A DNA stretch of 64,000 nt from the NCBI RefSeq assembly GCF_016342405.1, contig NZ_JAEINN010000008.1, positions 124,001 through 188,000 of the forward strand, written 5' to 3'. This DNA comes from Maridesulfovibrio ferrireducens. Its GTDB lineage: Bacteria; Desulfobacterota; Desulfovibrionia; Desulfovibrionales; Desulfovibrionaceae. Shown here piece by piece: positions 28,003 through 37,573 of the stretch. Each line of letters opens with the position of its first letter. Position 1 is the first letter of the stretch. A model generated the notes under the pieces. That model saw only the letters and a list, made by a program, of their open reading frames with translations. It searched no databases and was not told the origin of the DNA. The translations under genes and the position numbers were made by a program.

Positions 28003-29254
28003 AACATTAGCGGAAAAAATTTTACAAGCACATACTGATGAAACTGTTAAAGAAGCCGGACAGATTGTACGTTGCAAGGTCTCTTTAGTTCTTGCAAATG
28101 ATATTACTGCTCCACTTGCAATTAAGTCTTTTAAAGCAATGGGCGCATCTGAGGTTTTTGACAAAGATAAAGTTGCCCTTGTCTGTGACCATTTTACGCC
28201 GAATAAGGACATTGATTCTGCTGAGCAGGTCAAACTTGTCCGTGAATTCGCACATGAAAAGAATATAACTCATTATTATGAAGGCGGGGAATGCGGCGTA
28301 GAACACGCACTTCTTCCCGAACTAGGTCTTGTCGGTCCGGTTGATATTGTTGTCGGAGCTGACAGCCATACCTGCACATACGGCGGGCTCGGTGCATTTG
28401 CTACAGGTATGGGCTCAACTGATATTGCCGGAGCAATGGCTCTCGGCGAAACTTGGTTCAAAGTACCTCCTTCCATCAAAGTTGAAATTGAAGGAACTCC
28501 CGGACAGTATGTCGGCGCAAAGGATTATATTCTGCGTCTTATCGGAGACATCGGCGTTTCCGGCGCTTTGTATAAAGCTCTTGAGTTCGGCGGTTCTGTT
28601 GTAAATAATCTTTCAATTGAAGGTCGCATGACCATTGCAAACATGGCGATTGAAGCGGGCGGGAAAGTCGGCCTCTTCCCTGTTGATGCAAAAACTCTTG
28701 AGTATTGCGTTGCTGCCGGAAGAACAGGGGATTCTCTCCTTTCCGCTGACGCTGATGCTGTTTACGAAAGAATCGTAAAAATGGATGTAACAGGCATGAA
28801 ACCTCAGATTGCATGTCCTCATCTTCCTGATAACGTGAAGCCTGTTGATGAAGTTAAAAATATGAAAATTCATCAGGCTGTGATCGGTTCCTGTACAAAT
28901 GGCCGTATTTCCGATCTCAGAGAAGCTGCCGCGATCCTTAAGGGACGCAAAGCGAATAAGAACGTCAGATTGATTGTTCTTCCTGCTACTCCGACTATTT
29001 GGAAGCAGGCTCTCAAAGAAGGGCTGATTGAAATATTCATGGACTCCGGCGCAATTGTCGGACCTGCCACTTGCGGGCCTTGCCTTGGCGGTCACATGGG
29101 GATTCTTGCTGGTGGAGAAAGAGCAATAGCCACCACCAACCGTAACTTTAAGGGACGTATGGGAAGCTTAAAGAGTGAAGTATTCCTCTCCAATCCCGCG
29201 GTTGCTGCCGCAAGTGCTATTGCCGGAGAAATTATCGATCCTTCAGCTCTGTAG
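27995..29254 (+). CDS. leuC: 3-isopropylmalate dehydratase large subunit
   Basis: A 419-residue aconitase-family subunit, of the shorter type found in archaea and many anaerobes rather than the 466-residue enterobacterial form. [4Fe-4S] ligands are visible in IGSCTNGRISDL and TCGPCLGGHMG. With LeuD it isomerises 2- to 3-isopropylmalate. Start ATG 27995 lies inside the end of leuA with AGGAGAAGCAGG upstream. Confidence 0.96.
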   Translation: MPKTLAEKILQAHTDETVKEAGQIVRCKVSLVLANDITAPLAIKSFKAMGASEVFDKDKVALVCDHFTPNKDIDSAEQVKLVREFAHEKNITHYYEGGECGVEHALLPELGLVGPVDIVVGADSHTCTYGGLGAFATGMGSTDIAGAMALGETWFKVPPSIKVEIEGTPGQYVGAKDYILRLIGDIGVSGALYKALEFGGSVVNNLSIEGRMTIANMAIEAGGKVGLFPVDAKTLEYCVAAGRTGDSLLSADADAVYERIVKMDVTGMKPQIACPHLPDNVKPVDEVKNMKIHQAVIGSCTNGRISDLREAAAILKGRKANKNVRLIVLPATPTIWKQALKEGLIEIFMDSGAIVGPATCGPCLGGHMGILAGGERAIATTNRNFKGRMGSLKSEVFLSNPAVAAASAIAGEIIDPSAL

Positions 29255-29308
29255 AAGTTTCGCTTAATTGTTTGATTAAAATAAATCCTAATCCCAAGGA
29301 GAATAAAT

Positions 29309-29803
29309 ATGACTATCACAGGTACAGCTCATAGAGTCGGGGCGCATATTGATACTGACGCAATAATTCCTGCCCGTTTTCTGGTTACTACAGATTCAGC
29401 CGAGCTCGGCGCTAACTGCATGGAAGGACTCGAAGCAGGCTGGATAAAACGCGTTAAAAAGAATGACATCATGGTTGCTGATGAAAATTTCGGCTGTGGA
29501 TCATCACGCGAACATGCTCCTATTTCACTTTTAGGCGCTGGAATCCCTGTCATCGTTGCTAAAAGTTTTGCCCGTATTTTTTATCGCAACGGGTTCAACA
29601 TGGGACTCATTTTGCTTGAAGTGGGCGATGATTTTAAAAAGCTCGGTGACGGCGATCAGCTTGAAGTCGATGCTGATAACGGAACTATCAAAAATCTCAC
29701 TACAGGCGAAACCATCACATGCTCTCCTGTTCCTCCATTCATGAAAGAAATTCTGGATGCAGGCGGATTAGTTGAGTACGTTAAGAATCGTTTAGGAAAT
29801 TAA
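29309..29803 (+). CDS. leuD: 3-isopropylmalate dehydratase small subunit
   Basis: A 164-residue swivelling-domain subunit matching the short LeuC type. It contains [13 protein letters not shown] and [15 protein letters not shown], the substrate-binding loop. AAGGAG precedes ATG 29309. Third gene of leuACDB. Confidence 0.96.
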   Translation: MTITGTAHRVGAHIDTDAIIPARFLVTTDSAELGANCMEGLEAGWIKRVKKNDIMVADENFGCGSSREHAPISLLGAGIPVIVAKSFARIFYRNGFNMGLILLEVGDDFKKLGDGDQLEVDADNGTIKNLTTGETITCSPVPPFMKEILDAGGLVEYVKNRLGN

Positions 29804-29892
29804 TTCCCGAAAAACAGATTATTAAATATCTATTTTTGTCGGTGACCAAAACCTTCACTGGGTAGTGAAGATAGAAGATTAAGGATAAGAGA

Positions 29893-30960
29893 ATGAAAAT
29901 ATGCGTTATGCCCGGTGATGGAATCGGGCCTGAGATAATGGCTCAGGGGATCAAAGTTCTTGAAGTAATCGGTAAAAAATTCGGGCACGTTTTCGACGTT
30001 ACCGAAGCTCTCATCGGCGGCGTTGCCATTGATGAAACAGGTGTTCCGCTTCCTGATGCGACGGTAAAAGCTTGCAAAGATTCAGACGCTGTTCTGCTCG
30101 GAGCGGTCGGTGGCCCCAAATGGGATACGATTGATCCTTCTATCAGGCCGGAACGTGGATTGCTCGGAATCCGTAAGGAACTTTCTTTGTTCGCAAATCT
30201 CCGTCCTGCTTCTCTTTTTCCACAGCTTAAGAAAGCATGTTTTCTACGCCCTGATATCGTTGAAAAAGGTATCGATGTCATGGTCGTTCGCGAACTTACC
30301 GGAGGAATTTATTTCGGTGAGCCTCGTGGTACTGGTGAAGAGAACGGCGAACGTGTCGGCTACAATACTATGGTGTATCGTGAGCACGAAATCAAACGTA
30401 TTGCCAAAGTGGCCTTTGAAGCAGCTCGTAAACGCAGCAAACGTCTTTGTTCTGTTGATAAAGCAAACGTACTCGACGTTTCCCGCGTATGGCGAGAAGT
30501 TGTAATCGAAGTCGCTGCTGATTATCCAGATGTAGAACTTAGTCATATGTATGTAGATAACGCCGCTATGCAGCTTGTTCGCGATCCTTCACAGTTTGAT
30601 GTAATCGTAACAGGCAATCTGTTCGGTGATATTCTTTCTGACGAAGCCGCAGTTATCACAGGTTCAATCGGCATGCTTCCTTCCGCTTCTCTTGGCGCAG
30701 GTAACCCCGGTCTTTTTGAACCTATCCACGGGTCTGCTCCTGACATTGCAGGGCAGGATAAAGCTAATCCTCTGGCAACAATTCTTTCTATTGCCATGAT
30801 GTTGCGTTATTCCTTCAACCTTGCTGATGAAGCCGCATGTATCGAAGCTGCTGTTGAGAAAACTCTCAGTCAGGGACTGCGTACAGGTGATATCATGGAC
30901 GAAGACGGAACTCTCGTAGGTTGCGTTGAAATGGGTAAAGCTGTTCTTAAAAATATCTAG
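29893..30960 (+). CDS. leuB: 3-isopropylmalate dehydrogenase
   Basis: A 355-residue beta-decarboxylating dehydrogenase, NAD-dependent, that yields 2-oxoisocaproate. Family marks are [10 protein letters not shown] at the start, the substrate-specificity segment around [24 protein letters not shown], and the NAD site [13 protein letters not shown] with [13 protein letters not shown]. Last gene of leuACDB, closed by a terminator. Confidence 0.97.
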   Translation: MKICVMPGDGIGPEIMAQGIKVLEVIGKKFGHVFDVTEALIGGVAIDETGVPLPDATVKACKDSDAVLLGAVGGPKWDTIDPSIRPERGLLGIRKELSLFANLRPASLFPQLKKACFLRPDIVEKGIDVMVVRELTGGIYFGEPRGTGEENGERVGYNTMVYREHEIKRIAKVAFEAARKRSKRLCSVDKANVLDVSRVWREVVIEVAADYPDVELSHMYVDNAAMQLVRDPSQFDVIVTGNLFGDILSDEAAVITGSIGMLPSASLGAGNPGLFEPIHGSAPDIAGQDKANPLATILSIAMMLRYSFNLADEAACIEAAVEKTLSQGLRTGDIMDEDGTLVGCVEMGKAVLKNI

Positions 30961-30989
30961 TCGATATTTGCTATAAAAATAAGTTTATC

Positions 30990-31027
30990 AAAACCGCATG
31001 CTTATTTAAGAGGCATGCGGTTTTGTT
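30990..31027 (+). terminator. Terminator of leuACDB
   Basis: A 12-bp perfect stem, AAAACCGCATGC with GCATGCGGTTTT, loop of 11 bases, ending in TTTTGTTT. Located 30 bases past leuB. Confidence 0.85.
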
Positions 31028-31040
31028 TATGGATTAATAA

Positions 31041-32387
31041 ATGACTGCTGATTTTTATTCCAAGCTTCATCCATTTGAGGAACGACCTAATAAAACTCTT
31101 TTGGTTTTGGCCGTACCTGTACTTTTTTCGATGATAGCAGAGCCTCTCACTGGATTGGTTGATACCGCTTTTGTTGCTAAAATCGGAACGGCCCCTTTGG
31201 CCTCTCTTGGTATCGGGACTATGGTTTTTTCATCAATATTTTGGGTGTTCGGCTTTTTGGGCATCGGAACTCAAACTGAAGTTTCACATGCGCTCGGTAA
31301 AGGGGACTTGAAAAGAGCTTCCTCACTTTGCTGGCTGGCAGTCGCTATTTCTGTGGTTTTGGGCATTATTCTGGCTGTATGCGTATTACCGTTGCTCGGA
31401 TATATCTCGGCTATTATGGGGGCTGAGGGTGACGTGCACTCACTTGCTGTTGAGTATATGAAATATAGATTGCTCGGCGCTCCCGCAATTTTAATAACTC
31501 TGTCGTGTTTCGGTTCACTGCGCGGTTATCAGGATATGCGAACTCCTCTGTATGTCGCTGTCGGTATGAATTTAATTAATGTGTTGCTGGATTGGGGGCT
31601 CGTTTTTGGACATGGACCTTTTCCCGAACTGGGTGTTGCTGGAGCCGCGCTGGCAAGTTCACTTAGTCAGTGGATTGGCGCTTTTTGGGTGGTTTTTGTT
31701 GTAAAAAGGAAATATGGTTTTGACACTGGTTTTAGCTTAAGCGACGCTAAAAGGCTTTTCTCCATCGGCGGGGATATGTTTGTCCGTACCGGTGGAGTTT
31801 GTTTCTTTCTGCTTTTGTGCACTCGTTTTGCAACGAAAGCCGGAGCTGAATCAGGTGCTGCGCATCAGGCTATTCGGCAATTTTTTGTTTTTCTGGCACT
31901 TTTTCTTGATGCGTTTGCGATCAGCGGTCAATCTCTAGTAGGGTATTTTATAGGCAGTGCAAATAAATTGATGGCTCGCAAGGTTGCCATGTTGGTTTGC
32001 CAGTGGAGTTTCGGCACAGGGGTGCTTCTCAGCATTGCTATGTATTTTGGACAGGAACCCGTGAGCTGGTTGCTTGTACCTCAGGAAGCTGCCGCAGTTT
32101 TTGCTCCGGCCTGGCTTGCTGTGACTTTTTTACAGCCGATAAATGCACTCTCGTTTGCCACAGATGGAATCCATTTGGGCACGGGCGATTTTCATTATCT
32201 TAGAAATGCGATGCTGATTGCCGTTGGTGTAAGTTCTGCCATGCTGCTTGCTGTGGATTATTATAAGCCCGAGCATATGCTGCTTTGGATATGGATAATC
32301 GCCGGAGTCTGGACTTCACTTAGAGCTTTACTAGGTATGATCAGAATTTGGCCCGGAATAGGTCAAGGACCACTCTCTATTTCATAA
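31041..32387 (+). CDS. MATE-family efflux transporter
   Basis: A 448-residue membrane protein with 12 hydrophobic segments in two homologous halves, of the multidrug/toxin extrusion (DinF-like) family. Characteristic stretches are VLAVPVLFSMIAEPLTGLVDTAFV in helix 1 and ALGKGDLKRA after helix 2. Such carriers export cationic or organic substrates using Na+ or H+; substrate unknown. The start follows the leuB terminator by 14 bases without a clear ribosome site. Confidence 0.92.
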   Translation: MTADFYSKLHPFEERPNKTLLVLAVPVLFSMIAEPLTGLVDTAFVAKIGTAPLASLGIGTMVFSSIFWVFGFLGIGTQTEVSHALGKGDLKRASSLCWLAVAISVVLGIILAVCVLPLLGYISAIMGAEGDVHSLAVEYMKYRLLGAPAILITLSCFGSLRGYQDMRTPLYVAVGMNLINVLLDWGLVFGHGPFPELGVAGAALASSLSQWIGAFWVVFVVKRKYGFDTGFSLSDAKRLFSIGGDMFVRTGGVCFFLLLCTRFATKAGAESGAAHQAIRQFFVFLALFLDAFAISGQSLVGYFIGSANKLMARKVAMLVCQWSFGTGVLLSIAMYFGQEPVSWLLVPQEAAAVFAPAWLAVTFLQPINALSFATDGIHLGTGDFHYLRNAMLIAVGVSSAMLLAVDYYKPEHMLLWIWIIAGVWTSLRALLGMIRIWPGIGQGPLSIS

Positions 32388-32432
32388 TATGTTAACAAGA
32401 TTGACAGTAAGGGCGAAGCAGAATATCAATTT

Positions 32433-32612
32433 TTCTCTTGTGGTGCTCTAGCGAGCTTAAAAGGGAATCCCGTTAAAATCGGGAACGGACCCGCCGCCGT
32501 AAGTCCTGTGAAGTCAAACCCCATAATCGGATCTAATCCGGTTAAGCGTGCCACTGAAATTTATTTCGGGAAGGCCGGGTGAGATGGGACAAGTCGGAAG
32601 ACCTGCCAAAGA
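32433..32612 (+). promoter_or_regulatory. Cobalamin (B12) riboswitch
   Basis: The spacer before cbiK contains the ordered conserved blocks of the B12 aptamer: GGTGCTC, the segment TTAAAAGGGAATCCCG, then GGGAACGGACCCGCCGCCGTAAG, GCCACTGAAA, GGGAAGGCCGGG, and the B12-box-like GACAAGTCGGAAGACCTGCC ending near 32607. Downstream, GGGGCTT (32642) can pair with AAGCCCC near 32713, a likely expression platform. It would switch off the chelatase, transporter and cobI genes when adenosylcobalamin is abundant. Confidence 0.93.
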
Positions 32613-32739
32613 ATAACTCATGATCAGTTTTGACAGATAACGGGGCTTTTATCTGCCATAAATCTTTATTAGCGCATGTATGATACATGTGTTTATAAGG
32701 GCTGTACTAATTCAAGCCCCCAAATTAAAGGAGACTGTT

Positions 32740-33639
32740 ATGCAGTGTCATTTTGGGGTTAAACAAAAAGCAGTTTCTGCTTTTATCATCCTCTGTTTTC
32801 TAATTATTCCCTCATTCGCTCTTGCCGGACACGGTGATTCCAAACCTGTTAAGAAGGGTATCCTTCTTGCCGCTTTTGGTTCAAGTATGCCGGAAGCACA
32901 AATCTCTTTCGACAATATTGATAAAGCCGTTAAAAAAGCTTTCCCCGGTGTTCCAGTTCGCTGGGCATATTCCTCGGCTATAATCAGAAATGTTTTGGCA
33001 AAAGAAGGCCGTACAGTTGATTCTCCTGTGACAGCTCTTTCTAAAATGATGGATGACGGCTTTACACATGTTGCTGTTCAGTCACTGCACACTATTCCCG
33101 GTGAAGAATATTTTGGTACCCTTGAAACTGCAATGAAGTTTGAAGGCATGCCGAAGGGAATGTCTAAGGTGGCCGTTGGTAAGCCGCTTCTTTATTCTGA
33201 CGAAGATATGACCAGAACAGTTAAAGCTATTATCGTTAATATCCCTAAAGAACGTAAAGCTAAAGACGCCGTAGTTCTTATGGGACACGGAACTCCTCAT
33301 TCTGCAAATATTTATTATCCCGGTTCTCAATATTATTTTTCCAAGATTGATCCTAAAATCTTTGTAGGAACAGTTGAAGGAACTCCGACTCTTGACGATG
33401 TGAAGGCTAAACTTGCTAAAAGCAAAGCTAAGAAAGTTTATCTTATGCCTTATATGTCCGTAGCCGGTGACCATGCCCGTAATGATATGGCTGGTGATGA
33501 GCCTGATTCATGGAAATCTGAGTTAACCAAAGCCGGATATAAATGCGTATCTGTCCTTAAAGGTTCCGCAGAATTTCCGCAGGTTGTAGATATCTGGGTT
33601 GATCATCTTAAGATTGCATTCAAAAGTCTTGATCACTAA
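32740..33639 (+). CDS. cbiK: Periplasmic sirohydrochlorin cobaltochelatase CbiK
   Basis: A 299-residue class II chelatase of the CbiK type, exported like the periplasmic CbiK described in Desulfovibrio vulgaris. A signal peptide with hydrophobic core AFIILCFLIIPSFALA (about 14-29) precedes the mature chain, which has HTIPGEEY (His117), MGHGTPH (His183, the catalytic His) and EGTP with GDHARND (Glu213, His245). It inserts Co (or Fe) into sirohydrochlorin. ATG 32740 with AAAGGAGA is chosen over the upstream open frame. It opens a B12-riboswitch operon with an ABC importer and cobI; periplasmic siting suggests a role in metal or tetrapyrrole uptake. Confidence 0.93.
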   Translation: MQCHFGVKQKAVSAFIILCFLIIPSFALAGHGDSKPVKKGILLAAFGSSMPEAQISFDNIDKAVKKAFPGVPVRWAYSSAIIRNVLAKEGRTVDSPVTALSKMMDDGFTHVAVQSLHTIPGEEYFGTLETAMKFEGMPKGMSKVAVGKPLLYSDEDMTRTVKAIIVNIPKERKAKDAVVLMGHGTPHSANIYYPGSQYYFSKIDPKIFVGTVEGTPTLDDVKAKLAKSKAKKVYLMPYMSVAGDHARNDMAGDEPDSWKSELTKAGYKCVSVLKGSAEFPQVVDIWVDHLKIAFKSLDH

Positions 33640-33667
33640 ATCGATTTAATTCAGGGGGCGGCAAAAT

Positions 33668-34723
33668 ATGGGAACAATGGAAAAAAGAAGAGTTCGCGCT
33701 GTTGCGGTGCTCTTTTTTCTCGTACCTGTTTCTGTTTTTGCCGCCTGCCTGTTTGGAGCATATGACACTTCCGTTGCGCAGGTTTATGATGTTTTTAAAT
33801 CTGCAATTCTAGGCGGCGTGGAAAGTTCTGAATCCTCGCTTTCGTATATTGTAACGGACCTTAGACTTAGCAGGGTGTGTCTTTCTTTTCTTGTGGGGAT
33901 GTCCCTTGCTGTTGCCGGAACTGTTTATCAGGGTATTTTGCGAAATCCTCTGGCTGATCCGTTTACTTTAGGGGTCAGCAGCGGGGCGGCTTTCGGCGCT
34001 AGTCTGGCTATTTTTTCGGGTTCAACAGTGCTTGGCGCGGGATTGTGGCTTAAGTTCGGTTCGCTTTTCCTGCCGCTTGCCGCGCTTGCCGGAGCTATGG
34101 CTGCTCTTGGCGCAGTGCTTATGCTCGGTAGAATCGGCGGCACTCTGCGGCGTGAAACTATGGTTCTCGCTGGAATTGTTGTGGCGACATTTCTTTCAGC
34201 TTTGATATCATTGCTTAAATCGCTCGATGAAGACTCCGTTACCAGTATTGTATTCTGGATAATGGGTAGTTTTCAGGGGCGCGGCTGGGAACATGTTACT
34301 TTATTTCTGCCGTACTTTATCGCCGGAATGATTCCCATAATTTATTATTCGCGAGAGCTGGATATCTTGTCACTCGGTGAGACACAGGCACGTCATCTTG
34401 GTATGGATGTATCAAGAGTAAGATTATTTCTGCTTGTCGGGTCTGGACTTTTGACAGGAGCGGCTGTTGCGGTTTCTGGAATTATCGGATTCGTGGGACT
34501 GATTGTTCCACATCTTGTCCGTATGTTTCAAGGAGCTGAACACAGACCGCTGTTGCTGTCCTCCTCATTGCTTGGTGGATTGCTTTTAGTCTGGTCGGAC
34601 GTGATAGCCCGTTCATTGCTTCCCGGCGGAGAAGAGCTTCCGGTCGGAGTTGTAACAGCTTTGCTGGGTGGACCGTTTTTTTGCATTGTTCTGCGCGGTG
34701 GTTTCAGGGGAGCACGTTCATGA
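33668..34723 (+). CDS. FecCD/BtuC-type ABC transporter permease
   Basis: A 351-residue polytopic permease of the siderophore/haem/B12 importer family, with about ten membrane segments. Family regions are VAGTVYQGILRNPLADPFTLGVSSGAAFGA and IGFVGLIVPHLVRM (the coupling region). It follows cbiK by 28 bases with GGGGGCGG before the ATG, and its TGA overlaps the ATPase start (ATGA). Under the B12 riboswitch; substrate likely a corrinoid, haem-like compound or chelated metal (inference). Confidence 0.92.
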   Translation: MGTMEKRRVRAVAVLFFLVPVSVFAACLFGAYDTSVAQVYDVFKSAILGGVESSESSLSYIVTDLRLSRVCLSFLVGMSLAVAGTVYQGILRNPLADPFTLGVSSGAAFGASLAIFSGSTVLGAGLWLKFGSLFLPLAALAGAMAALGAVLMLGRIGGTLRRETMVLAGIVVATFLSALISLLKSLDEDSVTSIVFWIMGSFQGRGWEHVTLFLPYFIAGMIPIIYYSRELDILSLGETQARHLGMDVSRVRLFLLVGSGLLTGAAVAVSGIIGFVGLIVPHLVRMFQGAEHRPLLLSSSLLGGLLLVWSDVIARSLLPGGEELPVGVVTALLGGPFFCIVLRGGFRGARS

Positions 34724-35505
34724 TCTCCGTTGAAAATCTTTCTGCCGGATATGGTAGGCGTGAAGTGTTGCAGGGTATGAATTTAAGCTTCGCAACTGGT
34801 TCAATGACAGCGGTTCTCGGTCCTAATGGAAGTGGTAAAACCACTCTTGTTTCGTCTATTTCCGGTGTGTTACGTCCTTTATTAGGTCAGATAAAAATAG
34901 TTCAAAAAGATGTCCGGGATTATCGTCCTCGTGAACTTGCCGAGGTAATGGCTGTGCTGCCGCAGAAGGTCGAACCGGCCTTTGGCTTGACGGTTAAGTC
35001 CATGGTAATGATGGGCAGATATGCGCATGGTTCAGGCTTTTTCGGTTATGATAGCGAAGATGATGATATCTGTGTTGAAGCCATTAGGATGATAGGCATT
35101 GAGCATTTGATTGATCGTCCTGTTTCCCAGCTTTCAGGCGGAGAATTTCAACGGGTTTTAATGGCTCGCACTGTTTCGCAGCAGGCAAAGATAATGGTTC
35201 TTGACGAAGCCGCATCCGGTGTTGATGTTGCAGGTAAAATTGAACTTTTTGATATGCTGAAAAAAATGAACGGGCAGGGCGCAACTATAATTTGCGTGAT
35301 TCATGATTTGAATCTTGCCGCACTTTACTTTGACCGCTTGGTGTTTTTATCAAACGGCAAGGTTGAATTGGACGGATCTCCTGCTAAAGTTATTACAAAG
35401 GATAACATTGCAAGTGTTTATAAAACAGATGTTTCGATTGTTGAACATCCGGAGCTTGGTGTTCCTCAAGTCCTTTTTTCTCCTTCTGGTGATTATTCCG
35501 GTTAA
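34720..35505 (+). CDS. ABC transporter ATP-binding protein (FecE/BtuD-type)
   Basis: A 261-residue importer ATPase. Walker A GPNGSGKT (34-41), signature LSGGEFQR (137-144) and Walker B IMVLDEA (157-163) are intact; the D-loop is ASGVD. ATG 34720 overlaps the permease stop by four bases and has GGGGAG upstream, so the open frame further upstream is ignored. It powers the preceding permease. The next gene overlaps its 3' end. Confidence 0.95.
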   Translation: MISVENLSAGYGRREVLQGMNLSFATGSMTAVLGPNGSGKTTLVSSISGVLRPLLGQIKIVQKDVRDYRPRELAEVMAVLPQKVEPAFGLTVKSMVMMGRYAHGSGFFGYDSEDDDICVEAIRMIGIEHLIDRPVSQLSGGEFQRVLMARTVSQQAKIMVLDEAASGVDVAGKIELFDMLKKMNGQGATIICVIHDLNLAALYFDRLVFLSNGKVELDGSPAKVITKDNIASVYKTDVSIVEHPELGVPQVLFSPSGDYSG

Positions 35506-36334
35506 TTCAGCTTTTGCAGAAATTTCTGTAATTGATGATTTCGGTGACAAAGTTGTACTGAAATCTCCTGCTAAGCGAATTGTCGCTCTCTATGGTGCAT
35601 TTAATGAGATACTTTTTGCCATGGATTTGGATGACAGGATTGTCGCCCGCACCGCCGGTGATGATTATCCGGCGCAGATTATAAAACTGCCGTCGATTGG
35701 AACTCATATGCGTCCAAATTCTGAACTTATCGTGGCGCTTAATCCCGATCTTGTTTTACAGATGGCGGGACGATCTCAGGCTAAAACCGCCCTTGAGCCG
35801 CTTAAGGAAAGGGGAATTCCTACTGCAATGTTTAAGGTTACTTCGTTTGAAGACCTTTATTCTTTGATCTGGAAAATTGGAACTTTGACTGGAGAGCCTA
35901 AGCGGGCGGAAAAGCTTGTTCATTCAATGATCGGGCGGCTTGATAAAGTTAAAAATAAGTACAGTAAAATAAAAGATAAGCCTGAAGTTTTTTTTGAGAT
36001 TCGTTATCCGAATCTTTTGGCCGCCGGACAAGGATCAATCGTGTCCGATATAATTGTTAAAGCTGGTGGTGATAATTGCGTAGATAATCCAAAAAAGATT
36101 GTGCGCATGGGGGAAGAGGAGCTTCTGCGCCTTAATCCTGAAAATTATGTTTACCAGTCAGGGCGAATGAATCAATCCCCTGTAGTGCCTTCGGACAGGG
36201 CTCATTTTAAAATGATTAAAGCTGTTCGGTCAGGAAAAGTTTTAAAGGTTGATGAGTCTGTTTTTTCAAGGCCCGGTCCCCGTAATGTGGACGCAGTCGA
36301 GACTTTGGCTGATTTTTTATACAATAAAAATTAA
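35432..36334 (+). CDS. ABC transporter substrate-binding protein (FecB/BtuF-like)
   Basis: A periplasmic class III binding protein of about 300 residues. From ATG 35432 a signal peptide with hydrophobic core FLKSFFLLLVII ends at NSAFA-E; the mature part has KSPAKRIVALYGAFNEIL and PSIGTHMRPNSELIVALNPDLVLQ, typical of the two-lobe helical-backbone family. It overlaps the ATPase gene by 74 bases in another frame, and no start has a good ribosome site; GTG 35459 with GGAG nearby is an alternative that keeps the signal core. Completes the importer under the B12 riboswitch; lacks a lipobox. Confidence 0.87.
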   Translation, partial: FRLLNIRSLVFLKSFFLLLVIIPVNSAFAEISVIDDFGDKVVLKSPAKRIVALYGAFNEILFAMDLDDRIVARTAGDDYPAQIIKLPSIGTHMRPNSELIVALNPDLVLQMAGRSQAKTALEPLKERGIPTAMFKVTSFEDLYSLIWKIGTLTGEPKRAEKLVHSMIGRLDKVKNKYSKIKDKPEVFFEIRYPNLLAAGQGSIVSDIIVKAGGDNCVDNPKKIVRMGEEELLRLNPENYVYQSGRMNQSPVVPSDRAHFKMIKAVRSGKVLKVDESVFSRPGPRNVDAVETLADFLYNKN

Positions 36335-36345
36335 AGAGAATATTA

Positions 36346-37059
36346 ATGAGTAATTACGGTAAAATATATGGCATTGGTGTCGGTCCTGGAGATTCTGATT
36401 TGTTGACAGTACGGGCTGTAAAAATTCTTGGAAAAGTAGATGTTGTTTTTGCTGCATCTTCAACAAAAAATGATTATTCACATTCGTTAAGTATTGCGTC
36501 CGAATATCTGCATGAAGGGTGTAAGGTCGTAAGGCTTGGCTACCCCATGACTCGCGATAAAGCGAAGTTGCAGGAAGCGTGGGAAGAAAATTGTAAGATT
36601 GCCGCTGAATATTTAAGTGAAGGTAAAAGCGCTGCTTTTCTTACTCTTGGCGATCCGCTGATTTATTCTACTTTCGGCTACATGCTCCGCACCCTTAGAA
36701 AATTTTATCCTGAAGTTGATGTTGAAGTTGTGCCGGGGATTACTTCATATCAGGCGGCGGCGGCGAAATCTTGTCAGGTTCTTGTAGAATCAGGGCAGAA
36801 TTTGCTGTTAACCTCGGGCGTGGCGGATGCGGATGAATTTGCTCATACCATTTCATGTGCTGACAATGCCGTTATTTTGAAAGCATACCGCAATTTCCCT
36901 GAACTTCGTAAGAAAGTTAAAGAATTGAATAAGATGGATGTGAAATTCTATACCCGTCTCGGGCTTGAAGGAGAAGCTATCTATAATGATATAGATGAAG
37001 TCCCCGATACAACGCATTATCTTTCTTTAATGCTGTTGACCGCATCTGATAAAGATTAA
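36346..37059 (+). CDS. cobI: Precorrin-2/cobalt-precorrin-2 C20-methyltransferase
   Basis: A 237-residue SAM-dependent tetrapyrrole methylase, the CobI/CbiL enzyme that methylates C20. Family motifs: GIGVGPGDSDLLTVRAVKIL at the N-terminus, FLTLGDPLIYSTFGYM (about 98-113) and VVPGITSYQAAAA. In an anaerobe with CbiK it should act on cobalt-factor/precorrin-2. It ends the riboswitch operon and meets a convergent gene with a four-base overlap. Confidence 0.92.
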   Translation: MSNYGKIYGIGVGPGDSDLLTVRAVKILGKVDVVFAASSTKNDYSHSLSIASEYLHEGCKVVRLGYPMTRDKAKLQEAWEENCKIAAEYLSEGKSAAFLTLGDPLIYSTFGYMLRTLRKFYPEVDVEVVPGITSYQAAAAKSCQVLVESGQNLLLTSGVADADEFAHTISCADNAVILKAYRNFPELRKKVKELNKMDVKFYTRLGLEGEAIYNDIDEVPDTTHYLSLMLLTASDKD

Positions 37060-37364
37060 TCTTCTTGAGGTCGTTTATCATCCGGTTGGTATTCGTCGCG
37101 CATCATCAAAGCTGCTTTTGTGAGAAAGACAGCTTTTTGCGCGGCTGGTTTTTGTTTTACAGCGTATTCAAGTTTATAAGCGGACTTTTTAGCAGGTAGC
37201 GGTTCGACTGCTTCAATTTCTACAGGAAGTCGTGCGCGGGTATATTTTGCACCTTTCTTTCCACCGTCATTATGTTCTTTCAACCTGCGCTTCGGATCGG
37301 TGGTAACTCCGCAATAGAGAGAATTATCTTTGCATCGGAGTAGATAGACGTACCATGTTTTCAT
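37056..37364 (-). CDS. GIY-YIG domain protein (UPF0213/YhbQ-like)
   Basis: A 102-residue single-domain GIY-YIG nuclease-like protein. WYVYLLRCKDNSLYCGVTTDPKRRLKEHN carries the motif pair (YVY and CGVT, where GVT replaces GIY), followed by the conserved Arg and the helix with the catalytic-position Glu (YKLEYAVKQ). A short basic tail follows. Relatives are small cytosolic proteins with weak or unclear nuclease activity. It is convergent with cobI. Confidence 0.88.
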   Translation of the reverse strand: MKTWYVYLLRCKDNSLYCGVTTDPKRRLKEHNDGGKKGAKYTRARLPVEIEAVEPLPAKKSAYKLEYAVKQKPAAQKAVFLTKAALMMRDEYQPDDKRPQED

Positions 37365-37573
37365 AAGCGTAATGTACTCTGGACTACCGGGAAGGTCAAA
37401 AGGCTAAATTCATTTTTTTGATTGCGCCATTTCCCTTGCTTTCCTTGCCGCATGAAGATATTTTCCCCCTCTTATACTAAATAAAATTTGTGATTTATCA
37501 AAGTCTGCACGTTGCAAGCTTATATTATGCCTGATCTGCTTTTTTAGCGAAAATCCCCTCAATCGGAGAATTA

